Assembly: GCA_019925095.2 (NCBI GenBank)
Contig: CM034392.1
Coordinates: forward strand, 26,173,887 to 26,237,886
Source of the DNA: Dendrolimus kikuchii
Lineage: Eukaryota > Arthropoda > Insecta > Lepidoptera > Lasiocampidae
DNA length: 64,000 nt
Direction: 5' to 3'
Shown here piece by piece: positions 29,978 to 40,689 of the stretch. A program made the translations under genes and the position numbers. Under the pieces are notes generated by a model. The model worked only from the letters and a program-made list of their open reading frames with translations, searched no databases and was not told the origin of the DNA. Numbering within the stretch: the first letter of the stretch is position 1; each line of letters opens with the position of its first letter.

Positions 29978-31459
29978 TTGTTGTGAATTAATAGGTGAAT
30001 TACGACGAGAAGAGTTTCTTGATTCCGTGGTTGGGCGGGTGTGTTCTTGTCCTCTTAGTTGTGGGGGCAAGAGGTGAGAATTGTCATATGTGGGTGATTC
30101 AAAGCCACTGCGATGTAAGGTGGTATGGTGTTTCTCGCTATCACATTCTCTACACCGTCCTGTGGATCTGCACTCGTCAGAGTAATGGGGTCCTAGACAC
30201 TTACGGCACCGTTCATGAGCTTGGATAAAATCCCAGCGCCCTTGCGTAGGCTGTCTTAGGTATTCACCGCAGTTCAGCAACCTGTGTCCTCTAACGTGAC
30301 ACCAAGGGCAGTAATAATTATTGGTCGGTGCTGGTGGGTGGGCGGAATCTTGTGCTATGGGCTCGAAATATTGTGTAGACTGTGGGTATCCTTGAGCGTA
30401 CTGTACAGGGTACGCTTGACTTTGTAGAGGATATGCAGGGCGCGTTAAAGGTGGGCGGACGGAAGTAGTGGGCTGAAAACGAACGTGCCGAATTTCTGGT
30501 CTGGGTGCAGAAGCGCGTGGTTGGTACCGTGCTGAGGGAGAAGCACGTTCAGTTTGTCTGTATGTCGGGCTGAGGGGAGGGGGGGGTGGGTTATATGTCT
30601 CAGTTTCTGTGCAACGTGCATGGTCTTCTAAGAATGTGATTACATCCTTTAAGGTGGGCAGAGTGTCTGAAGACCCATGCGTTCGTTCAAATAATGTGCG
30701 AAGCTCGCCCTTTAACTTCCGCACTACTATTGACACTAGGACGTAGTCTGAGTCATGTAGTGGTAAGTTTAGGTTTTTAAGCGCCGATTGGGTTGAAATA
30801 AGAGGGGCTAAAAATAACTGTCTGATTTGTGAGCGGGTGGTGATGTGGGGTAACTCTAGTATCATATCTATAAACCTATCAATGAGAACTCGGCGATTTT
30901 CGTAGCGATTGGCAAGTGTTGTCATCGCTACATCGTAGTTCTCATCGGTAACCTTGAGGTGTGATACCATACTGAGAGCTTCTCCGGAGAGGCAAGAAAA
31001 TAAATAGTGTAATTTAACTGCACCTGACAAATTACCGGCAGTGTCCGTAAGGCTTTTGAAAATAGTTATGAAAGATGGCCAATCCTCAAGCTTGGAAGAA
31101 AATTTGGGTAGATCTATTTTGGGCAGAACAGTAGACGTGGAGAATGTGGGCGAGCTTGGTTTGATGCTTGAGCTGATGGTGATGTTTGCCACCAAAATTT
31201 TTTCATATGCTTCTATAGCCGAGGTGTAGTAGTCAAAGTACCATTTTTCCACTTTGTCGTCAAGGTCTTTAGAGTCCAAGATCTCATAATATACTGTATC
31301 CAACTTGCCCTTTATATCGTCCAATTTTGTAAAGCGCCCTATGAAATCGTTTACACTATACTTTTTGTCTCCTTTTAATATAAGGTTAGCTATCTCTAAT
31401 AGGAAAGTTATGTACTTATGGGTTTGCATAAAGATGGCAGATTGCGATTTGGTAGGCAT
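29975..31459 (-). CDS. BEL/Pao Gag polyprotein
   Basis: The start is placed at the ATG at 31459 (MPTKSQSAIFMQTHKY), because the upstream extension to 31573 is only a poly-lysine and poly-phenylalanine translation of a T/A homopolymer. The protein is 494 residues. The N-terminal half carries LPKIDLPKFSSKLEDWPSF, the DUF1759-type segment of BEL/Pao Gag. A proline-rich linker (PPPPPLSPTYRQ) precedes two or three CCHC-like knuckles: CPWCHVRGHRLLNC, CRKCLGPHYSDEC and CRECDSEKHHTTLH. It would form particles and bind element RNA. It ends SPINSQQ before the UGA that separates it from Pol in the same frame. Intact over its length. Confidence 0.85.
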   Translation of the reverse strand: MPTKSQSAIFMQTHKYITFLLEIANLILKGDKKYSVNDFIGRFTKLDDIKGKLDTVYYEILDSKDLDDKVEKWYFDYYTSAIEAYEKILVANITISSSIKPSSPTFSTSTVLPKIDLPKFSSKLEDWPSFITIFKSLTDTAGNLSGAVKLHYLFSCLSGEALSMVSHLKVTDENYDVAMTTLANRYENRRVLIDRFIDMILELPHITTRSQIRQLFLAPLISTQSALKNLNLPLHDSDYVLVSIVVRKLKGELRTLFERTHGSSDTLPTLKDVITFLEDHARCTETETYNPPPPPLSPTYRQTERASPSARYQPRASAPRPEIRHVRFQPTTSVRPPLTRPAYPLQSQAYPVQYAQGYPQSTQYFEPIAQDSAHPPAPTNNYYCPWCHVRGHRLLNCGEYLRQPTQGRWDFIQAHERCRKCLGPHYSDECRSTGRCRECDSEKHHTTLHRSGFESPTYDNSHLLPPQLRGQEHTRPTTESRNSSRRNSPINSQQ

Positions 31460-31498
31460 GACGATGAGAAGTGCACAATAAGAAAAGGAAAAGCAAAC

Positions 31499-31506
31499 GA
31501 AAAAAA

Positions 31507-31542
<36 letters not shown>

Positions 31543-31555
31543 TTTTTTTTTTACT
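31499..31555. repeat. Homopolymer T tract
   Basis: A run of A then over 40 T with one A interruption. It is upstream of gag on the minus strand and may be an assembly-length-uncertain tract. Confidence 0.9.
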
Positions 31556-32345
31556 GATGCTAATAAAGAACACGCAAGAAAGCAGCCAGAGAAACGTAAG
31601 AAATACGAAATAAATAAAAATGATTAGGAAAAAAAATATATATCAAACTGTCGTGTGCGCTGAGTCTTAATAAACACGAAGCTATATATAAGCTATAAAA
31701 GTTGCACGGCAAGCTAACCACACCGAGTGAAACGAATATAATATTCAATATTATTATATCGATCCGATATCACGTTTAGTGCAAGTATTCGAGAATAGGT
31801 GTGCTGAATAAAGTACAGAATACGTACTCGAGGTTATATTAACCTACCTACGTACCAAAAAATAGTTATCGTGTAGCAATTTGCGTAATTATCTGAGGAA
31901 TGTGGAATGGGTATTCAAATATATAAGGGCAGAAGTAATATGTTTATAAGAAAACAAAAAAGAAAAAACAAGGGCAGAAAACGGGTAAATGGGCAGATTG
32001 ATAATGATTGTTTATTTAACTTTTTAGGTATGCGAAAATTTACAATTTGGTTTGAATTAACCATAAAATGGCAAAATACGGTTGTTGCAGACTGTATAAA
32101 TAGGTCGCCAGTTGGAATATTCGGTTCGAAAGACCATATGATCTGGCCGATTGCCAGATTTCAAGGGTGCAAGGGTAAGAGGGAATGGAGATAAATGGAC
32201 TCACCCGTAATAATATGAGCTGAGTAACCGGAGCGTCTGCGATACAGGAGCAGCAGTGCGTGTTCTCTTGTTAACGCCAGTGCGTTATCTAAACGGCGTC
32301 TGAAATGCTTCCATCAATAACGGTTAAGTGTGAACCCTTGTTGCG
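31556..32345. other. 5' leader of the minus-strand BEL/Pao element and flank, no clear LTR
   Basis: The minus strand contains a possible TATA (TTTATAGCTTATATATAGC) and repeated TATAATATTGAATATT. No PBS starting TGG next to a CA-ending LTR was found. From about 31900 the sequence is ordinary, with a 95-codon chance ORF. Confidence 0.3.
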
Positions 32346-32725
32346 ATGTCCCGATGTTTCTTTTACTCTAATTTATTTCAAGTCCATTTGTTTGTTTTCA
32401 TGCGTGGGATGAGTTTGATTGATACTTTGTCTTTGGGCGCAACGTTGTCATGTGCATTATATACACGTACAACTGGGGTTTTATACGCGGCTTGCCTTTT
32501 TAAGTCTGTGGTTCATTTCCCGAACGGAGTTCTAACGTTTTCCTTGAATACTCTTTGACCATGTCATGGAAATCAGTCTATATGCCAAATTATAAAGATC
32601 CCGAACAAGTAACCTTGGAATGTTCTGACGTTTCAAAGTGAGTTGATATTATAACACGTTGTATTTGTTTGCATTAATTAAACTAGTGAATAATGAAGTA
32701 AGTGTAAATCTCATTAGGAAGATCA
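32346..32725. other. No gene recognised
   Basis: A 70-codon plus ORF has no recognisable family. Ordinary composition. Confidence 0.3.
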
Positions 32726-32775
32726 GATTATCATATGATAATCATCAACATATACTTATATAAGTATATGTTGAT
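32726..32775. repeat. Two abutting perfect palindromes (18 bp and 32 bp)
   Basis: GATTATCATATGATAATC (32726-32743) is a perfect palindrome. It is followed without a gap by a perfect 32-bp palindrome (32744-32775) that begins ATCAACATATACTTAT and is its own reverse complement. Confidence 0.92.
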
Positions 32776-32800
32776 TAAAATACCTAATTGTATATTATAT

Positions 32801-33042
32801 TCATGCTGGAATGGAGAAATAATACAATTTCCTGCGACCAAAATAGCTACCATCCCTGTTCTAAAATATGCCGCTACAACATCTTTGAGTTGAGTTCCAG
32901 CATTAGTCGCCACGTTTCAATCTCCCTTTCGAGAGCGGCAGCATATTCGTGGCACCTTTGGTGTTACAAATGTTCATAGGCAATGGTAACCCGCTTTCCG
33001 TCAAGTGGGCCGTCTGCCTGTCTGCTGAACTCAAACAATAAT
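32801..33042 (+). mobile_element. Family A retroposon, old and degraded
   Basis: ATGCTGGAATGGAGAAATAA, AATTTCCTGCG and GGCAATGGTAACCCGC are recognisable. About a third of the body is deleted and many bases differ, so this is among the oldest copies. Confidence 0.75.
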
Positions 33043-33998
33043 GAGTTTTATTTATGTTTCTTGGTTAGATATGTACTTTTTATGACAAGGGTCATTCCCT
33101 TATCCATATATAATATTTACAAATGCTATCTTAACCAAAGTGGTTCATAAATGATTATATAACTATTAATACTTCGAAATACTTCTTACGATCAAAGAAA
33201 AAAATAGGAATTATTCGTACGAAATACTAAAATGTAAATATCCTATAAAAAAATGTGTTGTCGAATCAATGTTGCAAATTTACGACTAAAATAAATATTT
33301 ATGAATCCCATACAAAGTTAAAATATGCCGTAATAAACCCAAATCATTTTTATAGTGGACAAGTTACCGCAATAAAAGTGACTCATAATTATTATTTCCT
33401 TATTACTGACACAATATACGGCATGTCCAGGTGGGAATAAAAACTCAACTTTCTTCAGTAATCATTCTCAGAATTGCAACAGTAAATTAATCAATACAGA
33501 GATCAAGCAATAAAGTCGCGTATCTCATTAAAATATTCAGTTTACAGCGAGTCGTAAACAAAAAGACATCAGCCGAAAAACTCACCAGTCACTGACAACT
33601 CAATAAAGTAAAAAGAAATTGAAGGCGCCACAATCTAAATGTGGTAAAACCCTTTTTTACGATATTCCGGTTAAGCGATTCGATCGTAAATATATGTATG
33701 TGGGCACGATTTGACGCGGGAACGACTATAAAGTAAGACAATATACGATCTGTTAAACGTCCGAGAACATGCGATAAATATATGAGGCGTGCGTATGAGT
33801 CTTTACGTGCCTTAAGCTTTTTGAATGAAAGGCACGTACGTCTTATCTATTTTTGGTTTATTTTAACACAACCCAATTTTTATTCAACAAATACTATTCT
33901 GAATTACTGTACTTTTAAAAAATACGTTTTGACTATTTTTAATTTATATATTAATCTGCTATTGTTACATTATTAGAATAATAACCTTATCTTATACT
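33043..33998. other. No gene recognised
   Basis: AT-rich. The ACGTGCCTTAAGC to GGCACGTACG pair at 33800-33832 forms an imperfect hairpin. No ORF of note. Confidence 0.3.
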
Positions 33999-34241
33999 AA
34001 TATATAAAGCTGAAGAGTTTGTTTGCTTGAACGCGCTAATCTCAGGAACTGCTGGTCTGATTTGAAAAATTCTTTCAGTGTTAGATAGCCCATTTATCGA
34101 GGAAGGCTATAGGCTATATATCATCACGCTAAGACCAATAGGAGCGGAGCACCAATGAAGAATGTTTCAAAATGGGGCGGTTTTTTTAATTTACTTTTTT
34201 TTTACTATTCCACGCGGATGAGGTCGCGGGCAGAAGCTAGT
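33999..34241 (+). repeat. Dispersed repeat family C, full
   Basis: It starts TACTAATATATAAAGCTGAA, holds the ATCTCAGGAACTGCTGG and CGAGGAAGGCTATAGGC blocks, and ends GTCGCGGGCAGAAGCTAG. Confidence 0.75.
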
Positions 34242-34475
34242 TTTCTATATACATAAAAATGAAACGTAGAAATATATGTACGCGCATAACTTGTGAACGG
34301 CTTTACCGATTTTGATTAATTTTTTTGTATGTGTTTGTTTGGGTACCCGGCTTGTTTAGATTCACAATTAGAAACCACTAGAATTAGAATTAGGTGTGTT
34401 TTTAGAATGTGTATAAAAAATATAAAGTCATGAAAATAAAACTCTTGAAATATGACGGTGGAGTTGGAGAATAAA
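34242..34475. repeat. Dispersed repeat scrap with CGCGCATAACTTGTGAACGG
   Basis: It resembles the common insect repeat that ends GGTACCCGG; class unknown. Nothing coding. Confidence 0.35.
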
Positions 34476-35010
34476 AAATACACAAGAACGTGTCTATCTT
34501 TACCGTTATTATGTTATTATTACCGTTAATTAATTTTTGTGTTGTCCTATCACCATAATCAGCTTGAACACGCTGCGCTCATTAAAATACATTAAAAAGT
34601 AGTTACAATTATACAACAAAATGTAACATTCAAAACAATCGGTATATCAAATCAAAATACACAAGAATGTCTATGTTTACCGTTATTAACGTAATTAACT
34701 TATCATTACCGTTAATAATTTTTGTGTTGTCCTATCACCATAATCAGCTTGAACACGCTGCGCTCATTAAAATCCATTAAAATAGTTACAATTATACAAC
34801 AAAATTTAACATTCAAAACAATCGGTATATCAAATCAAAATATACAAGAACGTCTATGTTTACCGTTATTACGTTATAATTACCGTTAATTATTTTTTGT
34901 GTTGTCCTATCACCATAATCAGCTTGAACACGCTGCGCTCATAAAAATCCATTAAAAAGTAGTTACAATTATACAACAAAATGTAACATTCAAAACAATC
35001 GGTATATCAA
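34476..35010. repeat. Tandem repeat, about 180-bp unit, about three copies
   Basis: Units start at about 34476, 34656 and 34839 with AATACACAAGAA or AATATACAAGAA. Each has TTTACCGTTATTA, GTGTTGTCCTATCACCATAA, TGAACACGCTGCGCTCAT, AATTATACAACAAAAT and ACAATCGGTATATCAAA. The last unit ends at about 35010. The regular length of about 180 bp is satellite-like. Confidence 0.88.
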
Positions 35011-35441
35011 AGGAGACCAATAAAAACACGAAACAAAATACTTAAAGAGTGATTTGACAACATTTCTTTTGTAACAATGAAAATTAATCCGTACATAAAA
35101 CTACGGGAATATAATAAAAATCATCGTGAAACCGTTAAAAAGACGTACTATCCGATTTCGGATCGTAAAACAGTAATAAAATGGTCCGGTATAGAGTTTT
35201 AATGGCCCAAACAATCACATAAAAATACAGAATCCGGAAATAAATATGGATTTTCTAATATAATTAAATTTCAGACGAGATTAGGCGTCTGGCCTGTTCA
35301 CAAGTTTGTTCAGACGGTTACTTTAATATAAGCATTGCAAAGGATTCAAAATATTGTAAGCATCAGAATTTTACAAAATATTGTTACAACCTAGACGCTG
35401 ACGAAGACAAATTCCACGTACTAATCTGTAAAAACACATTT
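35011..35441. other. No gene recognised
   Basis: AT-rich with short GC patches. Nothing identifiable. Confidence 0.3.
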
Positions 35442-35905
35442 TATTACATGTCGGCATTTGAACAAATTGTAATTCTTTTATGATCGTCTCCTTTTCTTTA
35501 CTTTTTTTTGGCATACGTTTCTAGTTATTGTGAAGAACAGCCTATTGTTCTATTGTACTCGTCCACGGCCGCTTGCAGGGTCCATCATTAGCCAGGTGTT
35601 ACGGATTATAAATACAAGCGAATTGTAGGAAAGTGTGTCGACGATACGGGCGGGCACATTTGTATTTGTGAAGTATAAAACGACGGCCTGATGGAGAGAG
35701 GGGGCAGTTGAGCGACATGTGTACATTCGGGAATCTAATAGTGACGGACTTTACGTATTTTATTGAATTACGACCTTCTGCATTACGTTTGGATTTGCTG
35801 TGTTCGGTTATATTTTTACCTGTGTTATACGTGTTTGTATGGTTCTAATAAACTCTATAATAATTCCAACGGCATTTTAATTCGAGTCCCGCTAAACTCG
35901 TAACA
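35442..35905 (+). mobile_element. LTR (family 1), plus strand
   Basis: It runs from TATTACATGTCGG (a TGTTACATG-type start, one base changed) to CTCGTAACA. AAGTATAAAACGACGG (TATA box) lies midway, and TCTAATAAACTC (polyadenylation signal) lies near the end. No matching 4-bp target duplication was seen, so its ends may be rearranged. Confidence 0.72.
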
Positions 35906-36499
35906 AGATCCTTACAAAAATAAGGCTTGCCCAACCAGACGACACGGAGTGGAGATCGACTAGATCTAAGACTCGAGCTCCAGGGGTGGAAGTGATAAAT
36001 GGTATAACGTCGGAAGTAGGTTCGGTGAACCTGCAGCCCACATCTCTAGACCCCTTAGCCACTCATACCAATGTCGCCTCTCGTCAACCTTCAACGGCAA
36101 TTTTTATGGGCCCAAGTAGGGAGTGGAGAGTCACCGTCTGCCCATTTTCCCCGAACATTGCGAAAGGCAGACGCCATAGTCCCCATAGTCCTTCCCTACT
36201 ATCACTAGCAGTTCACACAATTGCCCTACACTAGCCGGGGCTTGCCTTGAGTGCATTTTTATATGGTGTAGACAGGGATAATCGCCGGTCAGTATCACGC
36301 CATATTTACATTAAATTTGTCAAAGGGCCACTGCGTGTTGGCCTTCCCATGGCCCTACGCAAGGCCTCCCAAAGTCCGGTCCATTTTTATGGCGCGTGGT
36401 CTTGAGAGACATAAGTAATTCGATAATACGTAATATATTAATATTATATATACTAACATGTACTATATTAATATATATAGGTACATCAATAAGTTAATT
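35906..36499. other. GC-richer unassigned block between inverted LTRs
   Basis: It starts AGATCCTTACAAAAATAAGG, without an obvious primer-binding site. An 82-codon plus ORF (35986-36234) and a GGGCCACTGCGTGTTGGCCT block are present, but no retroviral-type motif. It may be the remains of an internal region or unrelated DNA. Confidence 0.3.
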
Positions 36500-36690
36500 T
36501 ATATATAATGCCAGGCAGTGACGTTACTGCTTGGCACTAACGGAAGACCAGCGTTGGTTGTTGTCAACCAGAATTTGCTGAGTTACGGTTTGTTTAGTTA
36601 GTTAACTTTTGGCTTTTATTAAACTGCTTATATATCATTTATATTTTAAATAACTCTAAATAAACATTATTTTCTTTCTTTCTTGCACAC
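36500..36690 (+). mobile_element. TTTC-tailed retroposon
   Basis: GCCAGGCAGTGACGTTACTG, GACCAGCGTTGGTTGTTGTC, then CTCTAAATAAACATTATTTT and a TTTC tail. It has the same tail plan as 2686-3152 and 13045-13270. Confidence 0.5.
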
Positions 36691-36710
36691 ACCACCTAAT
36701 TTAAATATAT

Positions 36711-37171
36711 TGTTACGAGCTACAGGACTCGAATTAAAATAAATGCCCTTGGAATTACTATAGAGTTTATTAGAACTGTACAACCACGTATAAAACAGGT
36801 ACAAATAAAACTGGATGCAACCAGTACACACGCGTGACGTACACGCGAAAAGTCCGTCACTATATCGTTAGATAAAAGTACTACACACGTCTTACTCGTA
36901 TCGTAGTCGTCGATTGGCTGCCCCACCCCTCCGTTCGGGCATTGTTTTATACTAAACTGTATAATAGAACAAAGGATCGCGTTCGCCGAATTAATCCCGC
37001 ACACCTGGCAAGCTTCGACGGCCATAAAACAAGTTCAACAATAATAGCATGTTTTTCTGGATTAAAAATTGTGAACAAGAATTAAACAAAAGAATTCCTA
37101 AATCAAAAAGAAGGCAATAAACGGCGTTTTACGAAGGTCAGGTGTGCGCATTTCTTTGTCGGTATGTAACA
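36711..37171 (-). mobile_element. Solo LTR (family 1), 4-bp target duplication ATAT
   Basis: Minus-strand ends are TGTTACATACC and AGCTCGTAACA, so the 6-bp termini TGTTAC and GTAACA are inverted repeats. ATAT flanks both sides (36707-36710 and 37172-37175). AGTATAAAACAATG and CTAATAAACTCTATAG mark the TATA box and polyadenylation signal. 461 bp. Confidence 0.88.
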
Positions 37172-37627
37172 ATATGTTGATTGTTAATTATTAAGGCGAC
37201 ATAGCCTAGTGTGGCTAAGGCCTTTAGGAAGAATAAAAAGAGAATGAATAAAGCAATTTTGAAAACAAATAAGCGCTCGGCCATAATAATGCGTATAGAC
37301 CTCGACTAACACTTGATGCGTGCGGATATTATAATTTAATAATAACGCCAGCACCTATTCAGCATATTTAAGCAATAGAATTATTATTTACGACTGCCAA
37401 TTAATAAAACATCGTAATATCAAAATATTAACGACTCAACGCAAATAAATTATTATTAGTCTAATAAAGCTGTTGAAATTTATAACAATTTTATTGAACT
37501 TGAATTATTAAAATACACATTTAATAGTAGTATATTTGAATAGTAAACGTACTTATTTGATTGGAAATGACTATTAAAATTAATAGATCAAAACATTATT
37601 ATATTATTGTTTGAATTACTTTTTTTT
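37172..37627. other. AT-rich, no gene
   Basis: Nothing recognised. Confidence 0.3.
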
Positions 37628-37965
37628 AAGTTTTCGCGACTTGTATACATAATAAAACTACGTTTTAACGGTTTTAAGCGCGGTAATTTTATTTGATTTT
37701 TCCGACGTTTCGTGATCACGGAAGACAAAGATGTCAAGTGTCAACGAGTATTATTAAAGTTTTATTTACCCTACCGCCAACTTGTTAATTTTAATTTTGT
37801 TTATGGTTATTATTTACTCTATGGGAGCCTAATCTAATTTACTACCGCTTCGCAACTTGTTATGGCTTGAAGAGAAGAAGCGGCGCAAGAAACTCTTCAG
37901 CAAACATGCCTAGCTCTAATAATTTTATATAATACTAAAATGGGTGGAAGGAAAAATAAAAGTAA
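37628..37965. mobile_element. MITE family E, right end lost
   Basis: It starts AAGTTTTCGCGACTTGTATA then CATAATAAAACTACG, the outer and inner parts of the family E terminal repeat. The body holds GATCACGGAAGACAAAGATG and GAAGCGGCGCAAGAAACTCT, as at 48662-49126, but the right terminal repeat is absent. Confidence 0.72.
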
Positions 37966-38368
37966 TTATCAGTCAAGTTGGTTTGTGTTCCGTTGTACGC
38001 AGAAAGAGCTCACAGTGTCTTGAGGTCTGGCAGCTGGTTTTTGCTGGGTTTGGGTCTTAATAGTTTTGATAATTCGATCCCAAACAGGTGGTACTTGCCA
38101 ACCGTCTTCTCTATTGAAATTTGGGTGTTTTTTGATTTCAATAGCCTCACGCATCATTCTAGGTATGAAACGATTCTCTTTCGCGAGGATTTGTGGGTTA
38201 TCGAATCTGATGTAGTGGTTGGGTTTATCCAGTTTATATTATTACTTTTTTTATTGATCAGCAAAATTGAATATAGATAGATAACGTCGTTTTTAGCTTG
38301 CGTTGACTTAACCGTTGCATAGTTTAATCCTATATTGTGTTTGTACAAACACAGCATGCATAAAGTAT
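37966..38368. other. No gene recognised
   Basis: A 100-codon plus ORF and overlapping minus ORFs show no family resemblance. Single-copy in the window. Confidence 0.3.
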
Positions 38369-38821
38369 TGTTACATGCCGACAAAAGTGAATGCACACCT
38401 GCCTGCCATAAAGCACAGTTTATTACCTTCCCGCATTTGGACTTCTTTTGTTTACTTAGAAAACCAGTCTACTGTGTATTGTACTAGTTTATAGCCGTTC
38501 GCAGGAATAATTAAGCAGGTGTGCGGATTACGTATTTCGAGGAAATTAACTCGACGATAAGGGCGGGCACACTTATATTTGTGAAGTATAAAACGACGGC
38601 AGGATGGAGAGCGACAATTACGATACGAGCAAGACGTGTGTACATTCGATGAGCTATATAGTGGCGGACTTTGCGCGTATGATTGAATCGTGCAATTTGT
38701 ACTGGTTGTGTCCAGTTATATTTGTACCTGTGTTATACATGTTTGTATAGTTCTAATAAATTCTACAGTAATTCCAACGGCATTTTTAATTCGAGTCCCG
38801 CACTGGTAACAATATCAATCA
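38369..38821 (+). mobile_element. Solo LTR (family 1), plus strand
   Basis: TGTTACATGCCG to CACTGGTAACA, 453 bp, with AAGTATAAAACGACGG and TCTAATAAATTC inside. The flanks are GTAT (left) and ATAT (right), a possible 4-bp target duplication with one change. Confidence 0.82.
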
Positions 38822-38824
38822 ATA

Positions 38825-38975
38825 ACTCTTTATAGTACACCAATACAAAAAAGAACTTACAGACTAAAACTATGTCTCATTATGCACAAAGGGCGGTCTT
38901 ATCGCTAAAAAGCGATCTCTTCAAGACAACCCCAGGAATTAATTGAGATTATAATGAATATGGTGGTATACATAA
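38825..38975 (-). mobile_element. Retroposon 3' end (family J)
   Basis: AATAACTCTTTATAGTACAC then GGGCGGTCTTATCGC parallels 14573-14725, without the pentanucleotide tail. Confidence 0.5.
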
Positions 38976-39021
38976 TACATAGTACAATTTCTTACATTCA
39001 TAGATGTTCTATATATTAAAC

Positions 39022-39252
39022 TAGCTGTGCCCGCGACGTCGTCCGCGTGAAATTTGTTTTCAAAAACCCCCGGTTTTGAAACATTCTTCATTGTTATTCC
39101 ACTCCTATTGATCTTAGCGTGATGATATATAGCCTATAGCCTTCATCAGTAAATGGGCTATCTAACACAGAAAGAAATTTTCAAATCAGACCAGTAGTTC
39201 CTGAGATTAGCGCGTTCAAACAAATAAAGTCTTCAGCTTTATATATTAGTAT
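39022..39252 (-). repeat. Dispersed repeat family C, full
   Basis: AGCTGTGCCCGCGACGTCGT to TTATATATTAGTATAAG. Confidence 0.75.
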
Positions 39253-39271
39253 AAGAAGTATAAGATAGGCA

Positions 39272-39475
39272 TATCTATACTAATATTATAAAGAGGAAAA
39301 TTTTGTGAGTTTGTGAAGTTGTAGGGGGTAATTTCTGGATCTATTAAACAGATTTTAAAAATTCTTTTACTATTGGAAAGCTACGTTAACAGGGAGTGTC
39401 ATAGGCTATATAACATGACGCTATATACCATAGGAGCGGGATAGAGCGCGGATGAAACCGCGCCGGGCCGCTAGT
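39272..39475 (+). repeat. Dispersed repeat, ATTATAAAGAGGAAAA type
   Basis: ACTAATATTATAAAGAGGAA to AACCGCGCCGGGCCGCTAGT. It ends at a CTAGT, like families C and D. Only copy in the window; recognised from general resemblance to insect repeats. Confidence 0.45.
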
Positions 39476-39666
39476 ACTTAATATACATACATAACTTACA
39501 AATACATATATATAGATAGTTTATAGATAAATATAAATGTAAATAAATTTAAATATCATCATATTCCAAGGATAAGTAATATCTTCTGATCATCGTTTTA
39601 AATATTGGTAGCGATGTTACTTATCTGATAGCAATTGGTAGCGCGTTCCAAAGCTTTATAAGTAAC

Positions 39667-40112
39667 TAGCTATCCCGGCAGACGTTGTTCTGCCCTGAAG
39701 AAATAAAATTTAGAACCCGATTGCAGCGCCACCTACCGGGTCCAATTGTGAATCTACACCATCCTCGAATCCACTTGAACACACACAAAAAAATTCATTC
39801 AAATCGGTCCAGCCGTTTAGGAGGATTTCACTGTCAACACACATTTTTTTTTTATTGCAGGAGATCATCAAACAAGCAGACGGCCTACTTGATGGAAAGC
39901 GGTTACCATCGCCTATGGACATTTGCAATAGCAAAGTTGCTACAAATGCGCTGCTGCTTTCTTAAGGGAAACTGGAACCTGGTCGCTAATGTCGGAACAC
40001 AACTCAAGGTTGTTATGGCGAAATACTTTAGACCAGGGGTGGTAGCCATCCAGTCGGGCAAATGCCCTACCACCTGGCAAAGTACAGAAGAATTATATAT
40101 ATAAAGATTATC
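39667..40112 (+). repeat. Dispersed repeat family K, interrupted by family A
   Basis: AGCTATCCCGGCAGACGTTG, GCGCCACCTACCGGGTCCAA and GGTCCAGCCGTTTAGGAGGA, then after the insertion GAAGAATTATATATATAAAG. An uninterrupted copy is at 53155-53355. Confidence 0.78.
39846..40078 (-). mobile_element. Family A retroposon nested in family K
   Basis: The T tail and ATTGCAGGAGATCATCAAAC are at the left. The copy is 5'-truncated at CCCTACCACCTGG. It splits a family K copy, so it is the younger insertion. Confidence 0.86.
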
Positions 40113-40222
40113 TAAAAAACTATACACTGAACTATATATAAATGATTAAACTTCACTTATATAGCAGCACGCTCTAGCCTCTTATACAATCGTCTGTATA
40201 ACGTTTTAATTTTGTCAAACAT

Positions 40223-40520
40223 ACATACATACATTCATACATAACTTCACGCCAGTTCTCTTGCGGGGTAGGCACGAACAACAGAGTGCCATTTAGGCTT
40301 ATTCTTACACACCTCACTTGCCTCTTTGACATTCATAACTCTTGTCATGCAAGCTCGTCTGTTCTTAAGGCTCCTGACATCACCTTCTGCTAGTACACGA
40401 TCAATTTGATCATGGAAGGTGTGTCGTGGCCTTCCACGACTTCTGCATCCATCCACTTTTGCATTGTATATCTGTTTAGTCATTCTTTCATCATGCATTC
40501 TTTCCACATGCCCGAACCAG
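40223..40520 (-). mobile_element. Family F RTE-like LINE 3' end with 12-bp target duplication
   Basis: TTTGTCAAACAT flanks both sides (40211-40222 and 40521-40532). The minus strand encodes VERMHDERMTKQIYNAKVDG to VVRAYPARELA-stop, and the CATA tail abuts the left duplication. A fragment under 300 bp with an intact frame suggests recent insertion. Confidence 0.9.
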
Positions 40521-40689
40521 TTTGTCAAACATGTAGGGAGTTTATGGAGATAATTCGAGAGCTTCATAAGGCGTTTACGTAAAAATGCCATCGTTGTTGT
40601 TTGCTAAAAACTATGCATGTTACAATTTAGAAAGTCTTACCAGTATGCAAGTGCACCTAAAAAGAAGGGTATTCCAAATTTCAGCGTTA

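Larger units (their letters stand above)
26239..31640 (-). mobile_element. BEL/Pao LTR retrotransposon, minus strand, 3'-truncated
   Basis: Gag and Pol reading frames lie in one frame over about 5.2 kb. The domain order is Gag with zinc knuckles, retropepsin, reverse transcriptase, RNase H, then integrase, which is the BEL/Pao order. The coding region stops inside the integrase C-terminal part, and no paired LTRs were identified, so the copy is incomplete. It is about as long as the other BEL/Pao element up to the integrase core but clearly a different lineage (protein motifs differ throughout). Confidence 0.85.

Noticed and set aside
31460..31573. N-terminal poly-lysine and poly-phenylalanine extension of Gag
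   Set aside because: It is the translation of an A/T homopolymer; the ATG at 31459 gives a normal Gag start.
34476..35010. CRISPR-like array
   Set aside because: Units are about 180 bp and similar throughout, with no short repeats separated by unique spacers, and the genome is eukaryotic.
35906..36710. Internal region of an LTR element between the LTRs at 35442 and 36711
   Set aside because: The two LTRs are in opposite orientation, the second has its own ATAT target duplication, and no primer-binding site or gag/pol motif lies between them.
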